Origin: Pectinophora gossypiella
Taxonomy: Eukaryota; Arthropoda; Insecta; Lepidoptera; Gelechiidae
Assembly: GCF_024362695.1 (NCBI RefSeq)
Contig: NC_065420.1
Location: 1,334,501 to 1,398,500 of the forward strand
Direction of reading: 5' to 3'
DNA: 64,000 nt
The first letter of the stretch is position 1, and each line of letters begins with the position of its first letter. A model generated the notes under the pieces. It searched no databases and was not told where the DNA came from. It saw only the letters and a program-made list of their open reading frames with translations. The translations under genes and the position numbers were made by a program. This document shows positions 49,266-57,926 of this stretch, piece by piece.

Positions 49266-49557
49266 GCGGAGCTCGGTGGCGCAGCGGTAAACGCGCTCGG
49301 TCTGCGATTGTTGAAGTTAAGCAACTTTCGCAGAGGCCGGTCATAGGTTGGGTGACCACCAAAAAAAAAGTTTTCATCTCGAGCTCCTCCGTGCTTCGGA
49401 AGGCACGTTAAGCCGTTGGTCCCGGCTGCATTAGCAGTCGTTAATAACCACCAATCCGCACTGGGCCCGCGTGGTGGTTTAAGGCCCGGTCTCCCTATCC
49501 ACCCATAGGGAAGGCCCGTGCCCCAGCAGTGGGGACGTTAATGGGCTGATGATGATG
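49266..49557 (+). mobile_element. SINE-C, full length, 11-bp target-site duplication
   Basis: ACAGGCACTTA at 49255-49265 and 49558-49568. Head GAGCTCGGTGGCGCAGCGGT, 5S-like GAAGTTAAGCAACTTTCGCA and GGTTGGGTGACCAC, central domain, tail CCCAGCAGTGGGGACGTTAA, GATGATG. The best-defined copy of the family. Confidence 0.95.
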
Positions 49558-49599
49558 ACAGGCACTTATCAGTGAAAAACTGTCTGCCTGAGTTAAGAA

Positions 49600-49690
49600 T
49601 AATAATATCGGCCCCACCCACGCCTTCCAAAAGTCCGGAACTCCATAGGCCCGAGATATGGAAACGACATACAAAATAATAATAATTTTA
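49600..49690 (-). repeat. repeat shared with 55540-55645
   Basis: CACGCCTTCCAAAAGTCCGG, ACTCCATAGGCCCGAGATAT and GGAAACGACATACAAA occur at both places, next to an AAT run. It may be a retroelement 3' end on the minus strand. Confidence 0.55.
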
Positions 49691-49699
49691 TCCGGGGTA

Positions 49700-50060
49700 T
49701 AACGTAGAACCCTTGCCCAGGGATACGAGTGAAGGCCTCAACGCTGGCAGAGGCGGAGATGGAAGCCATCGGTACGGCAATGCAGCACGGAAGGAGAAAG
49801 TCACAGGGAATATATTCTGGAACCGGACAGAGGGCAGCAGTAACTGTCAGAGGTGGAAGACTACTAGTACTGCTTTGAAATAGACTACTCTGGGCGCCAT
49901 CCCACTCGCGTCAGACTGCTGCGGAGCGCAAGGCAAGAAAGAAAGAAACATTTATTATTTAGGACACCACAGACACGGAGACAAGAGTGAAACCACTGCC
50001 CTATTTTTCCCTAAAAAGTAGCATGGAACATGCTACACCGACAAGAGCGTGGCTCTTACT
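49700..50060 (+). mobile_element. family F with a small insertion
   Basis: TGGCAGAGGCGGAGATGGAA, CGGACAGAGGGCAGCAGTAA, GACTACTCTGGGCGCCATCC and GCTACACCGACAAGAGCGTG. At about 49938-49982 an extra GAAAGAAAGAAACATTTATT and ATTTAGGACACCACAGACAC interrupt it. This looks like a tiny inverted LINE tail. Confidence 0.8.
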
Positions 50061-50499
50061 TAAACCCAAAATTAGTGATGATGATTATGTTTATATTTTT
50101 TTTTAATTTCCTTTAATTTCTTAAAGTTTTGTGTCATTTGTCTAATTTGTGATTAAAAGTTGTTTTCCCGTTTTGTGCCTAGTGTTAGGCGTCCGTGTCT
50201 AGAGGCGTGTGTACCACTACGTCATGTCAAAGGTGGCCTAAAACTCCCTGCCCTAATGTTGCCCAGTGGCGTGTGTACACAGATAATAAATAAATTCGCA
50301 AATAGATACAATCTGCCCGTGTATCGTATTACAGCCGTTACGGGTTTTTGCGTTTGAATCCAGGGACGCAATGAGAAGTCCCTGCGGCGCTTCTCTTCAG
50401 TTAACCTTTTATGGTTGAGTTTTCTAAAATCCAGAGTTTAACAACGAGGTATGAATTTTAAAAAGACAGAATAGACCAGAAAACCACCACCACTGTGAC
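50061..50499. other. stretch without recognisable features
   Basis: A 65-codon frame at 50160 has no motif. Confidence 0.35.
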
Positions 50500-50565
50500 C
50501 ATAGAATTGGTCTTTGATAGACAATAATGGAGAATGCTACACCGACAAGAGCGTGGCGCTTACAG
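50500..50565 (+). mobile_element. LINE-Y 3' tip
   Basis: GAATTGGTCTTTGATAGACA and GCTACACCGACAAGAGCGTG parallel 38155-38212. Confidence 0.65.
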
Positions 50566-50605
50566 ACAATGATAACTTTTAGGGAGTTCCGAAGTGGTGG
50601 TAAAT

Positions 50606-50668
50606 TATATTCGGCTAACGTGGTTTAATGGTTGAGCGTTGAGCTTACGATCCGGAAGCCCCAGGTTT
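50606..50668 (+). mobile_element. SINE-A head fragment
   Basis: ACGTGGTTTAATGGTTGAGC and GTTGAGCTTACGATCCGGAA; ends before the B-box in a T run. Confidence 0.6.
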
Positions 50669-50961
50669 TTTTTTCAGGTCACACTTTTTTTTGTGAAATG
50701 AAAATTACGGCACTTAAATAAAAAAAAAAAACTGGTTCATACGCATAGAAATACACATGTTTATCATCTTTTTACAGTGAAAACCACCAACAAGCGCCTT
50801 TTTCAAATATAATTTATAATTTATAGAATTTATTGTTACCAAAATCTCGAAATAGACAAGCTGGTTACAATCCAGGTAAAAAAATGTGGTCTCAATTTTT
50901 CGAGTTATTGTTTCGAGGTGTTAAAAAAAACGCTTACGTGATTTTCTCCATAATAGCGACG

Positions 50962-51180
50962 TTAACACGTTGACAGTCCCCATACAAAATGTTTTGACTT
51001 CTTTGTTAGTCCCGCATATTACTTCAATTTTTATACGTCCTATTAAAACTTAAATAATAAGTGGATCACCCGCCGTTAGTGCGTACGCGAGTTTCTTAGT
51101 GACCCATGTATGGGTCACGGACGTATGGAGCTAGTCCGTCATGACCCGTATATGGATCACTGGACTGGACAACGTGTTAA
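50962..51180. mobile_element. element Q, piggyBac-like MITE
   Basis: Both ends are TTAA followed by inverted repeats: TTAACACGTTGACAGTCC left, complement of TTAACACGTTGTCCAGTCC right. TTAA is the target of piggyBac transposases. Inside are subterminal palindromes (GTGACCCATGTATGGGTCAC; GACGTATGGAG). No transposase is present. The frame at 51110 is a shadow. Confidence 0.72.
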
Positions 51181-51569
51181 TAGGCATACTAAGTCCAGCT
51201 CTGTCGTGGTCGTTATCCTTAGGTTGTTCTATAGATTTTTTCCTTATGAGATGTTTCTGGAGCTTGGAATAATGCGACTTATTATTATGATGTTACTCTA
51301 GAATTTATTTTCCCACGCACATTATTTCTTTAGGCATTTTCGAATGACAATTTAGCTTAGGTTTAAAAAAATCATATAGACTTATCAGAGTACTTTGTTC
51401 GCAATTTTCTTGTTATTACTAAGGACCTTACCGTCGAAAAAAAATTCTAAGAGTCAAAGTAAATTGGTACTTTTTAGATAAGCGTATTCCCATTTCCCAG
51501 GTGAAATAGAAGTGAAAGGAAAATCTATTTCAAAGCAAAAAAAGTTCAATACATAGATATGACCCTAAC
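51181..51569. other. stretch without recognisable features
   Basis: No family or gene recognised. Confidence 0.35.
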
Positions 51570-51700
51570 CTAATCCGTGATAGATAGCCCGCCGTGTTCA
51601 GATAACGCGTGACTTACATCACAGTGTCAAGGGTTTGCATCTTGGCTCAGGTTTTAAACCACTGAATTCAACTTATGACTTTTAGTTCATGTTTGGGTTA
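51570..51700 (+). mobile_element. SINE-B, very degenerate
   Basis: AGCCCGCCGTGTTCAGATAA, CAAGGGTTTGCATCTTGGCT and TAGTTCATGTTTGGGTTATA roughly follow the head and early body of SINE-B. Confidence 0.4.
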
Positions 51701-51760
51701 TAGATATGAAATGAAATGAAATCTTTATTTGTTTTAAATGTGATGCTAATACAGATGTCA
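51701..51760 (-). mobile_element. retroelement tail
   Basis: ATGAAATGAAATGAAATCTT followed by TATTTGTTTTAA is the complement of an AATAAAGATTTCATTTCAT end, a LINE-like 3' terminus. Confidence 0.45.
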
Positions 51761-51847
51761 TAATATTTTTAATATACTAATTATAGATTTCAAAACTCCT
51801 CCGTGCTGTAAAAACATTGTTCTGTTCACACAAATATTTATGTAAGA

Positions 51848-52045
51848 GATAATAGTTGCCAACTAGTCAAATCAGTTACTTTTTACTTAACTTCAAAACA
51901 CGAAATTACTATGGAATTTGTATGAAAAAGCACACTGTGACGTCATAGAAAAACGTGTTAAAATGTCGGAGTTATTAAGTTTTCTTGATTAAAATTCATA
52001 AATAAGTTAAGTAGAAAAAAGAAAATGTTTTTCGTTAGTTTTCTT
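51848..52045 (-). mobile_element. family I copy
   Basis: CAACTAGTCAAATCAGTTAC, AACACGAAATTACTATGGAA, CTGTGACGTCATAGAAAAAC and TTTCGTTAGTTTTCTT. The complement of the plus-strand copies. Confidence 0.72.
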
Positions 52046-52104
52046 AGAATTGTGACTCTCGACCATCACATACAGCTCACAAGCTATTTATTATTTTATT
52101 TTAA

Positions 52105-52150
52105 TAAGTCGTTCCACGTAAGTTTGTCGGTCTTCCCCTTCCTCTCTTTT
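52105..52150 (-). mobile_element. LINE-Y coding crumb
   Basis: TTCCACGTAAGTTTGTCGGT and CTTCCCCTTCCTCTCTTT match 54915-54952, which on the minus strand encodes GKRGRGRPSRAYVE. Confidence 0.45.
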
Positions 52151-52159
52151 TCTATGCTA

Positions 52160-52554
52160 GAGCTCAAATTACCCTTATCAAATCACCAAATAGCACTTCT
52201 TCAAACAAACCTCCAAGTGAAGTCTCACAGCACAACTTCGAGAACTCACCATCTATTCACAACTCGTCGTCGCAGTAGCCGACATGACAACTTGTATGGA
52301 CTTGCCAATGGACACCGCTACTTATATCTTGTCTGAACAAGTTCTGTCTTCATGTACTCTTGGAACTTCATTGGTAGTTTGGCGATAATATTGTTAGTTT
52401 GGCTGTTTAGGTTTTGAATGGGAGCCGATGTAAAAGTCCGTACTGTATCATTGATGATGATGTGATCCAGCCGATTTCGCTAATTTGTGTAATTAGACAG
52501 TTTTAACAGCGTTGATCGTTTTGTCGTTACTGCAAAATTTAAAAAGACGTTCAT
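52160..52554. other. stretch without supported genes
   Basis: The 103-codon frame at 52025-52336 begins in family I and passes through the LINE crumb, so it is not a gene. The rest is unassigned. Confidence 0.35.
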
Positions 52555-52925
52555 AGCAATTGGGTGGTTTCCTAGGTCAAAGATAAATTATGAAATTCTG
52601 ATGACTAAATAAAAACAGATCTAAAGGTGACAAAATGTTTTTTTCTTTTTTCTATTTAACTTATTTATGGATTTTAATCAAGAAAACTTAATAAGTCCGA
52701 CATTTTAACACGCTTTTCTATGACGTCACAGTGTGCTTTTTCATACAAATTCCATAGTAATTTCGTGTTTTGACGTTTAGTTTTCCGGGTGAGAGCCTTC
52801 AGCGCTCCCTATTTGTCCGGCCAAGTAGTTAATGTCATCTGCGGCAAATCTACAATAAGTCACGTCAAAAAAAAGACGTTTAGTAAAAATTTACTGATTT
52901 GACTAGTTGGAAATTAGCATATTAA
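52555..52925 (+). mobile_element. family I copy with nested J
   Basis: TTGGGTGGTTTCCTAGGTCA, TTCTATGACGTCACAGTGTG and TTTCGTGTTTTGACGTTTAG precede the J tail. TAAAAATTTACTGATTTGAC follows. Confidence 0.75.
52784..52876 (+). mobile_element. family J tail in family I, 9-bp target-site duplication
   Basis: GACGTTTAG occurs at about 52772-52780 and again at about 52877-52885. The insert is CGGGTGAGAGCCTTCAGCGC, CCGGCCAAGTAGTTAATGTC and AATAAGTCACGTCAAAAAAA. Confidence 0.9.
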
Positions 52926-53154
52926 CATAATTATCATTGCCTTATCATGAAGACCACGTAAGCGCCTATCGCCATTTTGGAAAATCACATTGAGATAAGA
53001 TTTTTGTTTACACAACCTCACAATAGGCAAGCTGGTTTCTGCAGGTGGAGGCCTGGAGTCCTAAAACACAGGGTATCCTAGTTTAGGTTCCAGCCTTACA
53101 AATATTACCATGTATTTTTGTAGACAAATAAATATTTTACTTACTCGATTTTAC

Positions 53155-53536
53155 TAAACACTTGACAGTCCGCATACAAAATGTTTTGACTTTCTTGCAA
53201 GTCCCGGGTATTACTTTTTTATACGTCCTGTTAAAAATTAAAAAACATAATAACGGGTTCTTAACGCGTTTAAAATGGCACTTGCATCAGTATCGAAATA
53301 TCGGGAGTCTTATATCCCCATTTTAAACGCGGTAAGAACCCGTTATTATGTGTTTTAATTATGATAATAACCGCGTAAACTTAAAACAAAGTCCTGTTAA
53401 AAACATAAATAATAAGTGGATCACCCGCCCTTAGTGCGTACTTGGTCGTTTCTTAGTGACCCATGTATGGGTCACGGACGTATGGAGCTACTCCGTCATG
53501 ACCCGTATATGGATCACTGGACTGTCAAAGTGTTAA
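53155..53536. mobile_element. element Q, interrupted by repeat P
   Basis: The left end AAACACTTGACAGTCC and right end GGACTGTCAAAGTGTTAA are inverted repeats. AAGTGGATCACCCGCC and GTGACCCATGTATGGGTCAC match the 50962 copy. The left TTAA has decayed (CTAAA). Confidence 0.75.
53238..53391. mobile_element. repeat P in palindromic form, 12-bp duplication
   Basis: TCCTGTTAAAAA is at 53226-53237 and 53392-53403. The insert is a hairpin: CATAATAACGGGTTCTTAAC on the left and GGTAAGAACCCGTTATTATG on the right, around TCAGTATCGAAATATCGGGA. It ends with ATGATAATAACCGCGTAAAC as in the 6820 copy. Confidence 0.82.
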
Positions 53537-53667
53537 TCCATAGGGGCTAAAATAATTGTGGTCTAAATTTTTAAACCAAGAGGTTTTGTTAAGATTTTGA
53601 TGCATTTTTTTAAAAAGGCGCTTGCTTGTTTTCCGTTACACACATCACATACGTCACGCGTCTTTTG

Positions 53668-53725
53668 AGGACCTCCTAGGTCCATCGTTGAGCGTTAAGC
53701 TCACGATTATGACATCCAGGGTTGT
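53668..53725 (+). mobile_element. SINE-A head, degenerate
   Basis: GACCTCCTAGGTCCATCGTT and GAGCGTTAAGCTCACGATTA, then CCAGGGTTG, loosely match the tRNA-like part. Confidence 0.5.
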
Positions 53726-53819
53726 ATTGGTGCTTAGTGCCTGGACCTTCGAACGGTGTTGGATGTTTAATTAGGAAAATACAGTGCGACGAGTGTTGGA
53801 AAAGTTTGAAATATACAGT

Positions 53820-54137
53820 CTTCTTCTATCGCGTGGGTTGCGAGGTGGAGTATCAACCCCATCAACCAGGGTTACTATTGAGCCGCCAAAGGCCCCTGAC
53901 ATGGCTCACGTAATGACTACTTACTTACATAAGTAAGTAGTATCCGGGACCAACGGCTTAACGTGTCTTCTGAATCACGGATCATCTTACTTTTGGACAA
54001 TCAGGTGATCAGCCTGTAATGTCCTTACCAAACTAGGGACCATAAAGTAATGTTTGTGATATGTCCTCACCGGGAATCGAACTCAATACCTCCGAATCGT
54101 GAGCCCAACGCTCAACCACTGGACCACGGAGGTCGTC
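53820..54137 (-). mobile_element. SINE-A, full length
   Basis: CTTCTTCTATCGCGTGGGTT, AGCCGCCAAAGGCCCCTGAC, TCTTCTGAATCACGGATCAT and ACCGGGAATCGAACTCAATA, then CAACCACTGGACCACGGAGG. Confidence 0.9.
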
Positions 54138-54210
54138 GAAATATATAGTGTGATTACATAATTGGAGTTTTTACTCACTATTCTGACTTTACCCCGAAAA
54201 TTGTGCAAGA

Positions 54211-54358
54211 GTACAGTCATGAACAATGTCATGTACCCACTTTAGAACCCTGTCGCACTATCATATTTGACATTTAATGAGACTTCCAGTTTCATTTGTC
54301 AAAAAAGTTAATGTGACATGGTACCAAAGTGTATACATATTAATGCTCGTGACCGTAC
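54211..54358 (+). mobile_element. MITE N, intact, bordered by GTAC
   Basis: GTAC at 54211-54214 and 54355-54358. AGTCATGAACAATGTCATGT and the complement of GGTCACGAGCATTAATATGT form imperfect inverted ends. The middle is CCTGTCGCACTATCATATTT and AAAAAGTTAATGTGACATGG. Confidence 0.82.
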
Positions 54359-54374
54359 GTGTATTGTTTTCCGT

Positions 54375-54561
54375 TTTTACTGTCACCCACCGTCAGATTG
54401 CCCCGTCGCTGCCCAATAATTTCCCGCCGCAATTTTCGCCGTAGCAGACACACAAAACACGCAGTCAGCAACAAAATAGCCAAGATAGGACGGACGCCGG
54501 TTCCAAAACTGTCAAATACAATAACGTGCAGTTCCAGAGGCGTGAATATGCTGAGTGGGGC
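54375..54561 (-). CDS. possible host exon with transmembrane segment
   Basis: On the minus strand an open stretch reads PLELHVIVFDSFGTG, then a hydrophobic segment VRPILAILLLTACFVCLL followed by the basic RRKLRREIIGQRRG and NLTVGDSKNG. This has the look of a membrane helix with a stop-transfer sequence. An acceptor-like CCCCACTCAG precedes it (about 54562) and a donor-like ACAGTAAAAA lies near its end (about 54379). It is not repeated in the window and is GC-richer than its surroundings. Chance or an unknown element remains possible. Confidence 0.22.
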
Positions 54562-54663
54562 TCATTGTAGCTCCGTATTGTCTGCCTCTTTGATGCCGAA
54601 GCCACGAAACAGAAGAATTTTACAGTATTTTTTTGCGATTAAGGTAAATACCACACTTCGGAC

Positions 54664-54896
54664 ACTCATGCCTTACCTAACCTGAAGATTTGACAGTTCT
54701 GGTTTTTTACAGAAGCTACTGTCTGACCTTGCAACCCGCGAAGGGAAAACCAGCCCAATACAGGTTAGGTCACATACCTCCGAAAACGCATTTCTCGGGA
54801 AAAAGGGTTTCCTCACGATGTTGCTAAGCACGTGATAATCATTTATAATCCAAACAGGAATTCGAAAACAAATTCGACAATCGTTGGTTTGTGCTT
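54664..54896 (-). mobile_element. SINE-B, 3' half
   Basis: ACCTAACCTGAAGATTTGAC, ACCCGCGAAGGGAAAACCAG, TAAGCACGTGATAATCATTT and AACAAATTCGACAATCGTTG. The tRNA-like head is missing; about 15 bases near GATGTTGC are deleted. Confidence 0.83.
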
Positions 54897-54909
54897 CGAC
54901 CCGGGTGTT

Positions 54910-55440
54910 CCACGTAAGCTCTGCTTGGTCTTCCCCTTCCTCTCTTTCCTTGTAGCTTCCCTTCTATGATGTTTTTAATAAATCTTGGGCTATCGACATC
55001 CAGTCATATCCTGCGTGCCGTACGATGTCGTCCTTCCATCTCATTGGTGGTCTTCCTCTCGGTTTTGTGAATGCTCGTGGGCGCCACTCTAACAATCTCC
55101 GGGTCCATCTTTCTTCGCTCATTCGAGCAATGTGTCCCGCCTATCTCTACTTGCGTTCGGCAATTACTTTTACCACATCCCTAACCTTGGTTTTAGATCC
55201 AACCCAAGTATTTCTCTTCCGCTCCCGTAAGGAAATGCCGAGCATAGCTCTTTCATTTCTCAATAACTCTCAATATTTGCTTCTTTTCCCTTACTCTTAT
55301 TACTCCTATTAGTAACCCTTTCTGTTTAACTTATTCTTTCCATCCTCCTCCAACACCACATTTCAAAGGCCTCGAGTCTCTCTCTATCTTTCTGCGTAAG
55401 TGTTTAAGTTTCACATCCATAGTGAGCTATAATAATAATA
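54910..55440 (-). pseudogene. chimeric LINE fragment: RTE piece inside LINE-Y
   Basis: Read on the minus strand: a Y-type part first (FEMWCWRR-like with frame breaks, then RVREKKQILRVIEK). Then an RTE-type part at about 55258-54993 (LGISLRERKRNTWVG, AGHIARMSEERWTRRLLEWR, RGRPPMRWKDDIVRHAGYDW). Then Y again (FIKNIIEGKLQGKRGRGRPS). In the intact Y at 37925-38215 the two Y parts are separated by only about 14 residues. Several frameshifts; the 55025-55312 plus-strand frame is a shadow. Confidence 0.65.
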
Positions 55441-55539
55441 ATAGTCCTACACGAACCGGGGATTGTCTTTGGGTGCACTCCCATAGTGCATACAGTGATA
55501 ATCGCCGGTTGGTGTCACACAACATTTAGATGAAATTGT

Positions 55540-55645
55540 CTTAAGGGGCCTCTACGTGTTGGCTTCGGCCCCACACACGCCTTCCAAAAGTCCGGGTCTC
55601 CATAGGCCCGAGATATGGAAACGACATACAAATAATAATAAATTT
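55540..55645 (-). repeat. repeat shared with 49600-49690
   Basis: CACGCCTTCCAAAAGTCCGG, TCTCCATAGGCCCGAGATAT and AACGACATACAAATAATAAT. The stretch 55440-55540 to its left (GATAATCGCCGGTTGGTGTC) may belong to the same element. Confidence 0.55.
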
Positions 55646-56135
55646 ATTTATTCCAGATTAACATATACATATAAATTTAATTAAAATAATACAATTTATT
55701 TCTTTATTTTAAATTATGATTATCAAATTTAAAAATTAAAATAGTTATTTTATCCCAAATGGGAGGCTGTGGAGGATGTGGAGGCTCCATAAGAAAGTTT
55801 TCATGCTTCGTTTTCTGAATGCGTTGGCTATGAAGGCTCTTAAGCTAGGTACTTAATACATTAAATAATATAATGTCATAGTTTCTCCGCTGTTTTCGCA
55901 GCCACAGTCTAGTTGCCTCTTATCAGGTACCCGAACATCGATATGTGAAATTGTAGCTGAAACCGTAGCGATAGTTGGAGTTGCCTTCTGTCTCTTCGCT
56001 AATGTTAGAGCGTTTTCACATAGGTATGCGATTGTCGCGCGCGTGTTAAACGCGTACGACAGCAGCGTGTTAAAGTCAAGGTGCAGTAACAGACCACATC
56101 GACCACGACTATATCGCAATTATGTAGTCAAAGGT
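55646..56135. other. stretch with an 88-codon minus-strand frame, not recognised
   Basis: The frame 55853-56119 contains LCENALTLAKRQ and is cysteine-poor, with no motif I know. The phrase CCTATGTGAA near its middle recurs at about 57210, suggesting repeat origin rather than a gene. Confidence 0.35.
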
Positions 56136-56295
56136 ACATCCATCGCAAGATGAACTAAGTACCCACACTTCATCGAGCTTTCTGTTAGATCAACGTGATA
56201 GGTGTGCCGTATCGCCGTCTATAATAGTCGAGCCAACTGTGTTAGTGAAAACTGCTCATTAAGATAAATTAATAACTCATTGGTGCAATAGCAGT
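56136..56295 (-). mobile_element. element G copy
   Basis: TACATCCATCGCAAGATGAA, GCTTTCTGTTAGATCAACGT, GCCGTCTATAATAGTCGAGC and AACTCATTGGTGCAATAG. Confidence 0.78.
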
Positions 56296-56519
56296 AGGTA
56301 CTATACAAAAATCTCATTCTTACCAGATACCGCCTTACCGCGTAAGTGCGAAAGAGACGTAAAGTCCGCGTACTGCTCTTTACTCCATAGCGGTTTACAG
56401 CCTTTTTAGACTAAAGCAAAACTCAGAGGGGGTGAGGTAAATCTCGCTCGACGTCCGGTACGAATTGGTGCGGGACAGAGAGGTACCGTGTAGATTATTC
56501 TTTATTATATGGACGTACT

Positions 56520-56788
56520 ACCTAATCCAGGATTATTATTACGCCGCCAAATGCATCTGACGACCACGTGCTTACATCAGTAAGTAGTAACCGGGAGCAA
56601 CAGCTGAACGTGTCTTTCGAAGCACGAATCATCTTACTTTCGGATAATCAGGTGATCAGCCTGTAATGTCCTAACCAAACTAGGGATTATAAAGTGATTT
56701 CTGTGATATGGCTCCACCGGGATTCGAACCCAGGACCTCCGGAACGTGAGCCCATTCACGCTCAACCACTGGACCACGCAGTCCGTTG
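56520..56788 (-). mobile_element. SINE-A copy
   Basis: TTACATCAGTAAGTAGTAAC, CTTTCGAAGCACGAATCATC, CTAGGGATTATAAAGTGATT and GGGATTCGAACCCAGGACCT, then CAACCACTGGACCACGCAGT. The 3' tail is truncated. Confidence 0.88.
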
Positions 56789-56804
56789 TGCTTTTAAAAC
56801 AACT

Positions 56805-57050
56805 AAAATAGAATTTAGTGTTAGCAAGGTAGACTAGCGTCACACCCCGGACACTTCACAAATATCTCATTGTTACCGTTTGCCACCTTTCCACGTAAGA
56901 GCGAGCGAGACGGATAGTTCCAGCGCTCCCTCTTACTCCTTCGCAGCTTACGGCTCTTTAGACAAAAGCAACCAAGACAGATGGCTTTATTGAGTCGAAC
57001 CTCGCGATATTAGACGCTGGTTTTATCATTCTATGACTTCGTTTTATAAA
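56805..57050 (-). repeat. family T copy without satellite
   Basis: TTTAGTGTTAGCAAGGTAGA, CCGTTTGCCACCTTTCCACG, GGCTCTTTAGACAAAAGCAA and TTGAGTCGAACCTCGCGATA are the complement of 46640-47020. A shorter relative (ACCGCCTTACCGCGTAAGTG) is at about 56325-56420. Confidence 0.7.
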
Positions 57051-57079
57051 ATGTAGTTTCTAAACAAGCATGTTGCAAT

Positions 57080-57152
57080 ATGTTTCCACCAGGATCCAAC
57101 TAGGAACCCCCGGATTGTGAGCTCAACGCTCAATCGCTGGATAAGGTCGTTT
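57080..57152 (-). mobile_element. SINE-A head, degenerate
   Basis: TTTCCACCAGGATCCAACTA and CCCCGGATTGTGAGCTCAAC, then CAATCGCTGGATAAGG. Confidence 0.55.
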
Positions 57153-57605
57153 AAGACGGTCTGCAGCGGCTGGAGAGTAGCGTTTGTAACGCGAGTTAAA
57201 CGCCTATGTGAAGGTGCTCTTAGTTTTGACTTCTGTCGCTTTAGTAATATTACACGTACTCCCGCACAATAGAACTATTATTATCATCTGATACACTAGT
57301 AGTATATTAATGTAGCTATTTGTTACAACGAGTACGAGCGCCAACAACAATGCTAAGTTCCATTAAAGGGATGCACCTAACAATAATGTGAATAGTGTGT
57401 GAAGATTAAAGTAGTTTTTGGTTAGATTAGATTTTTTTTTCTTTTTATAACACTTACCCGTGCTTCGGGAAACTCACAAAGAAAAAATTATAATGGAAAA
57501 AAAAATCTGCTTTTTTTTTCGCCCTACTATGACATAGCAAAATGGAGGGTTATTTGCTAGACTACTATGTATGTGTGTATCCACGTTTTTTCCCGCATAA
57601 CTTCT
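57153..57605. other. stretch without supported genes
   Basis: No family assigned; a W-like phrase (TTTTTTCCCGCATAACTTCT) precedes SINE-C. Confidence 0.35.
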
Positions 57606-57618
57606 AAACTACTTATCA

Positions 57619-57913
57619 TCATCATCATCAGCCCATTAACGTTCCCACTGCTGGGGCACGGGCCTTCCCTATGGATGGATAGGGAGATCGGGCCTTAAAC
57701 CATCACGCGGGCCCAGTGCGGATTGATGGTTATTAACGACTGCTAATGCAGCCGGGACCAACGGCTTAACGTGCCTTCCAAAGCACGGAGGAGCTCGAGA
57801 TGAAAACTTTTTTTTTGGTCACCCATCCTATGACCGGCCTTTGCGAAAGTTGCTTTACTTCAACAATCGCAGACCGAGCGCGTTAACCGCTGCGCCACCG
57901 AGGTCGAGTCATC
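57619..57913 (-). mobile_element. SINE-C, full length, 13-bp target-site duplication
   Basis: AAACTACTTATCA at 57606-57618 and 57914-57926. From the left: TCATCATCATCAGCCCATTA, CCCACTGCTGGGGCACGGGC, GGCTTAACGTGCCTTCCAAA, TGGTCACCCATCC and CTGCGCCACCGAGG. Confidence 0.94.
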
Positions 57914-57926
57914 AAACTACTTATCA

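Noticed and set aside
49295..49365. 5S rRNA gene fragment
   Set aside because: Only the internal control region is similar, and it is part of a repeated SINE-C with its own ends and target-site duplication.
52025..52336. 103-codon plus-strand frame
   Set aside because: It begins in family I and crosses a LINE-Y crumb; no motif in the remaining part.
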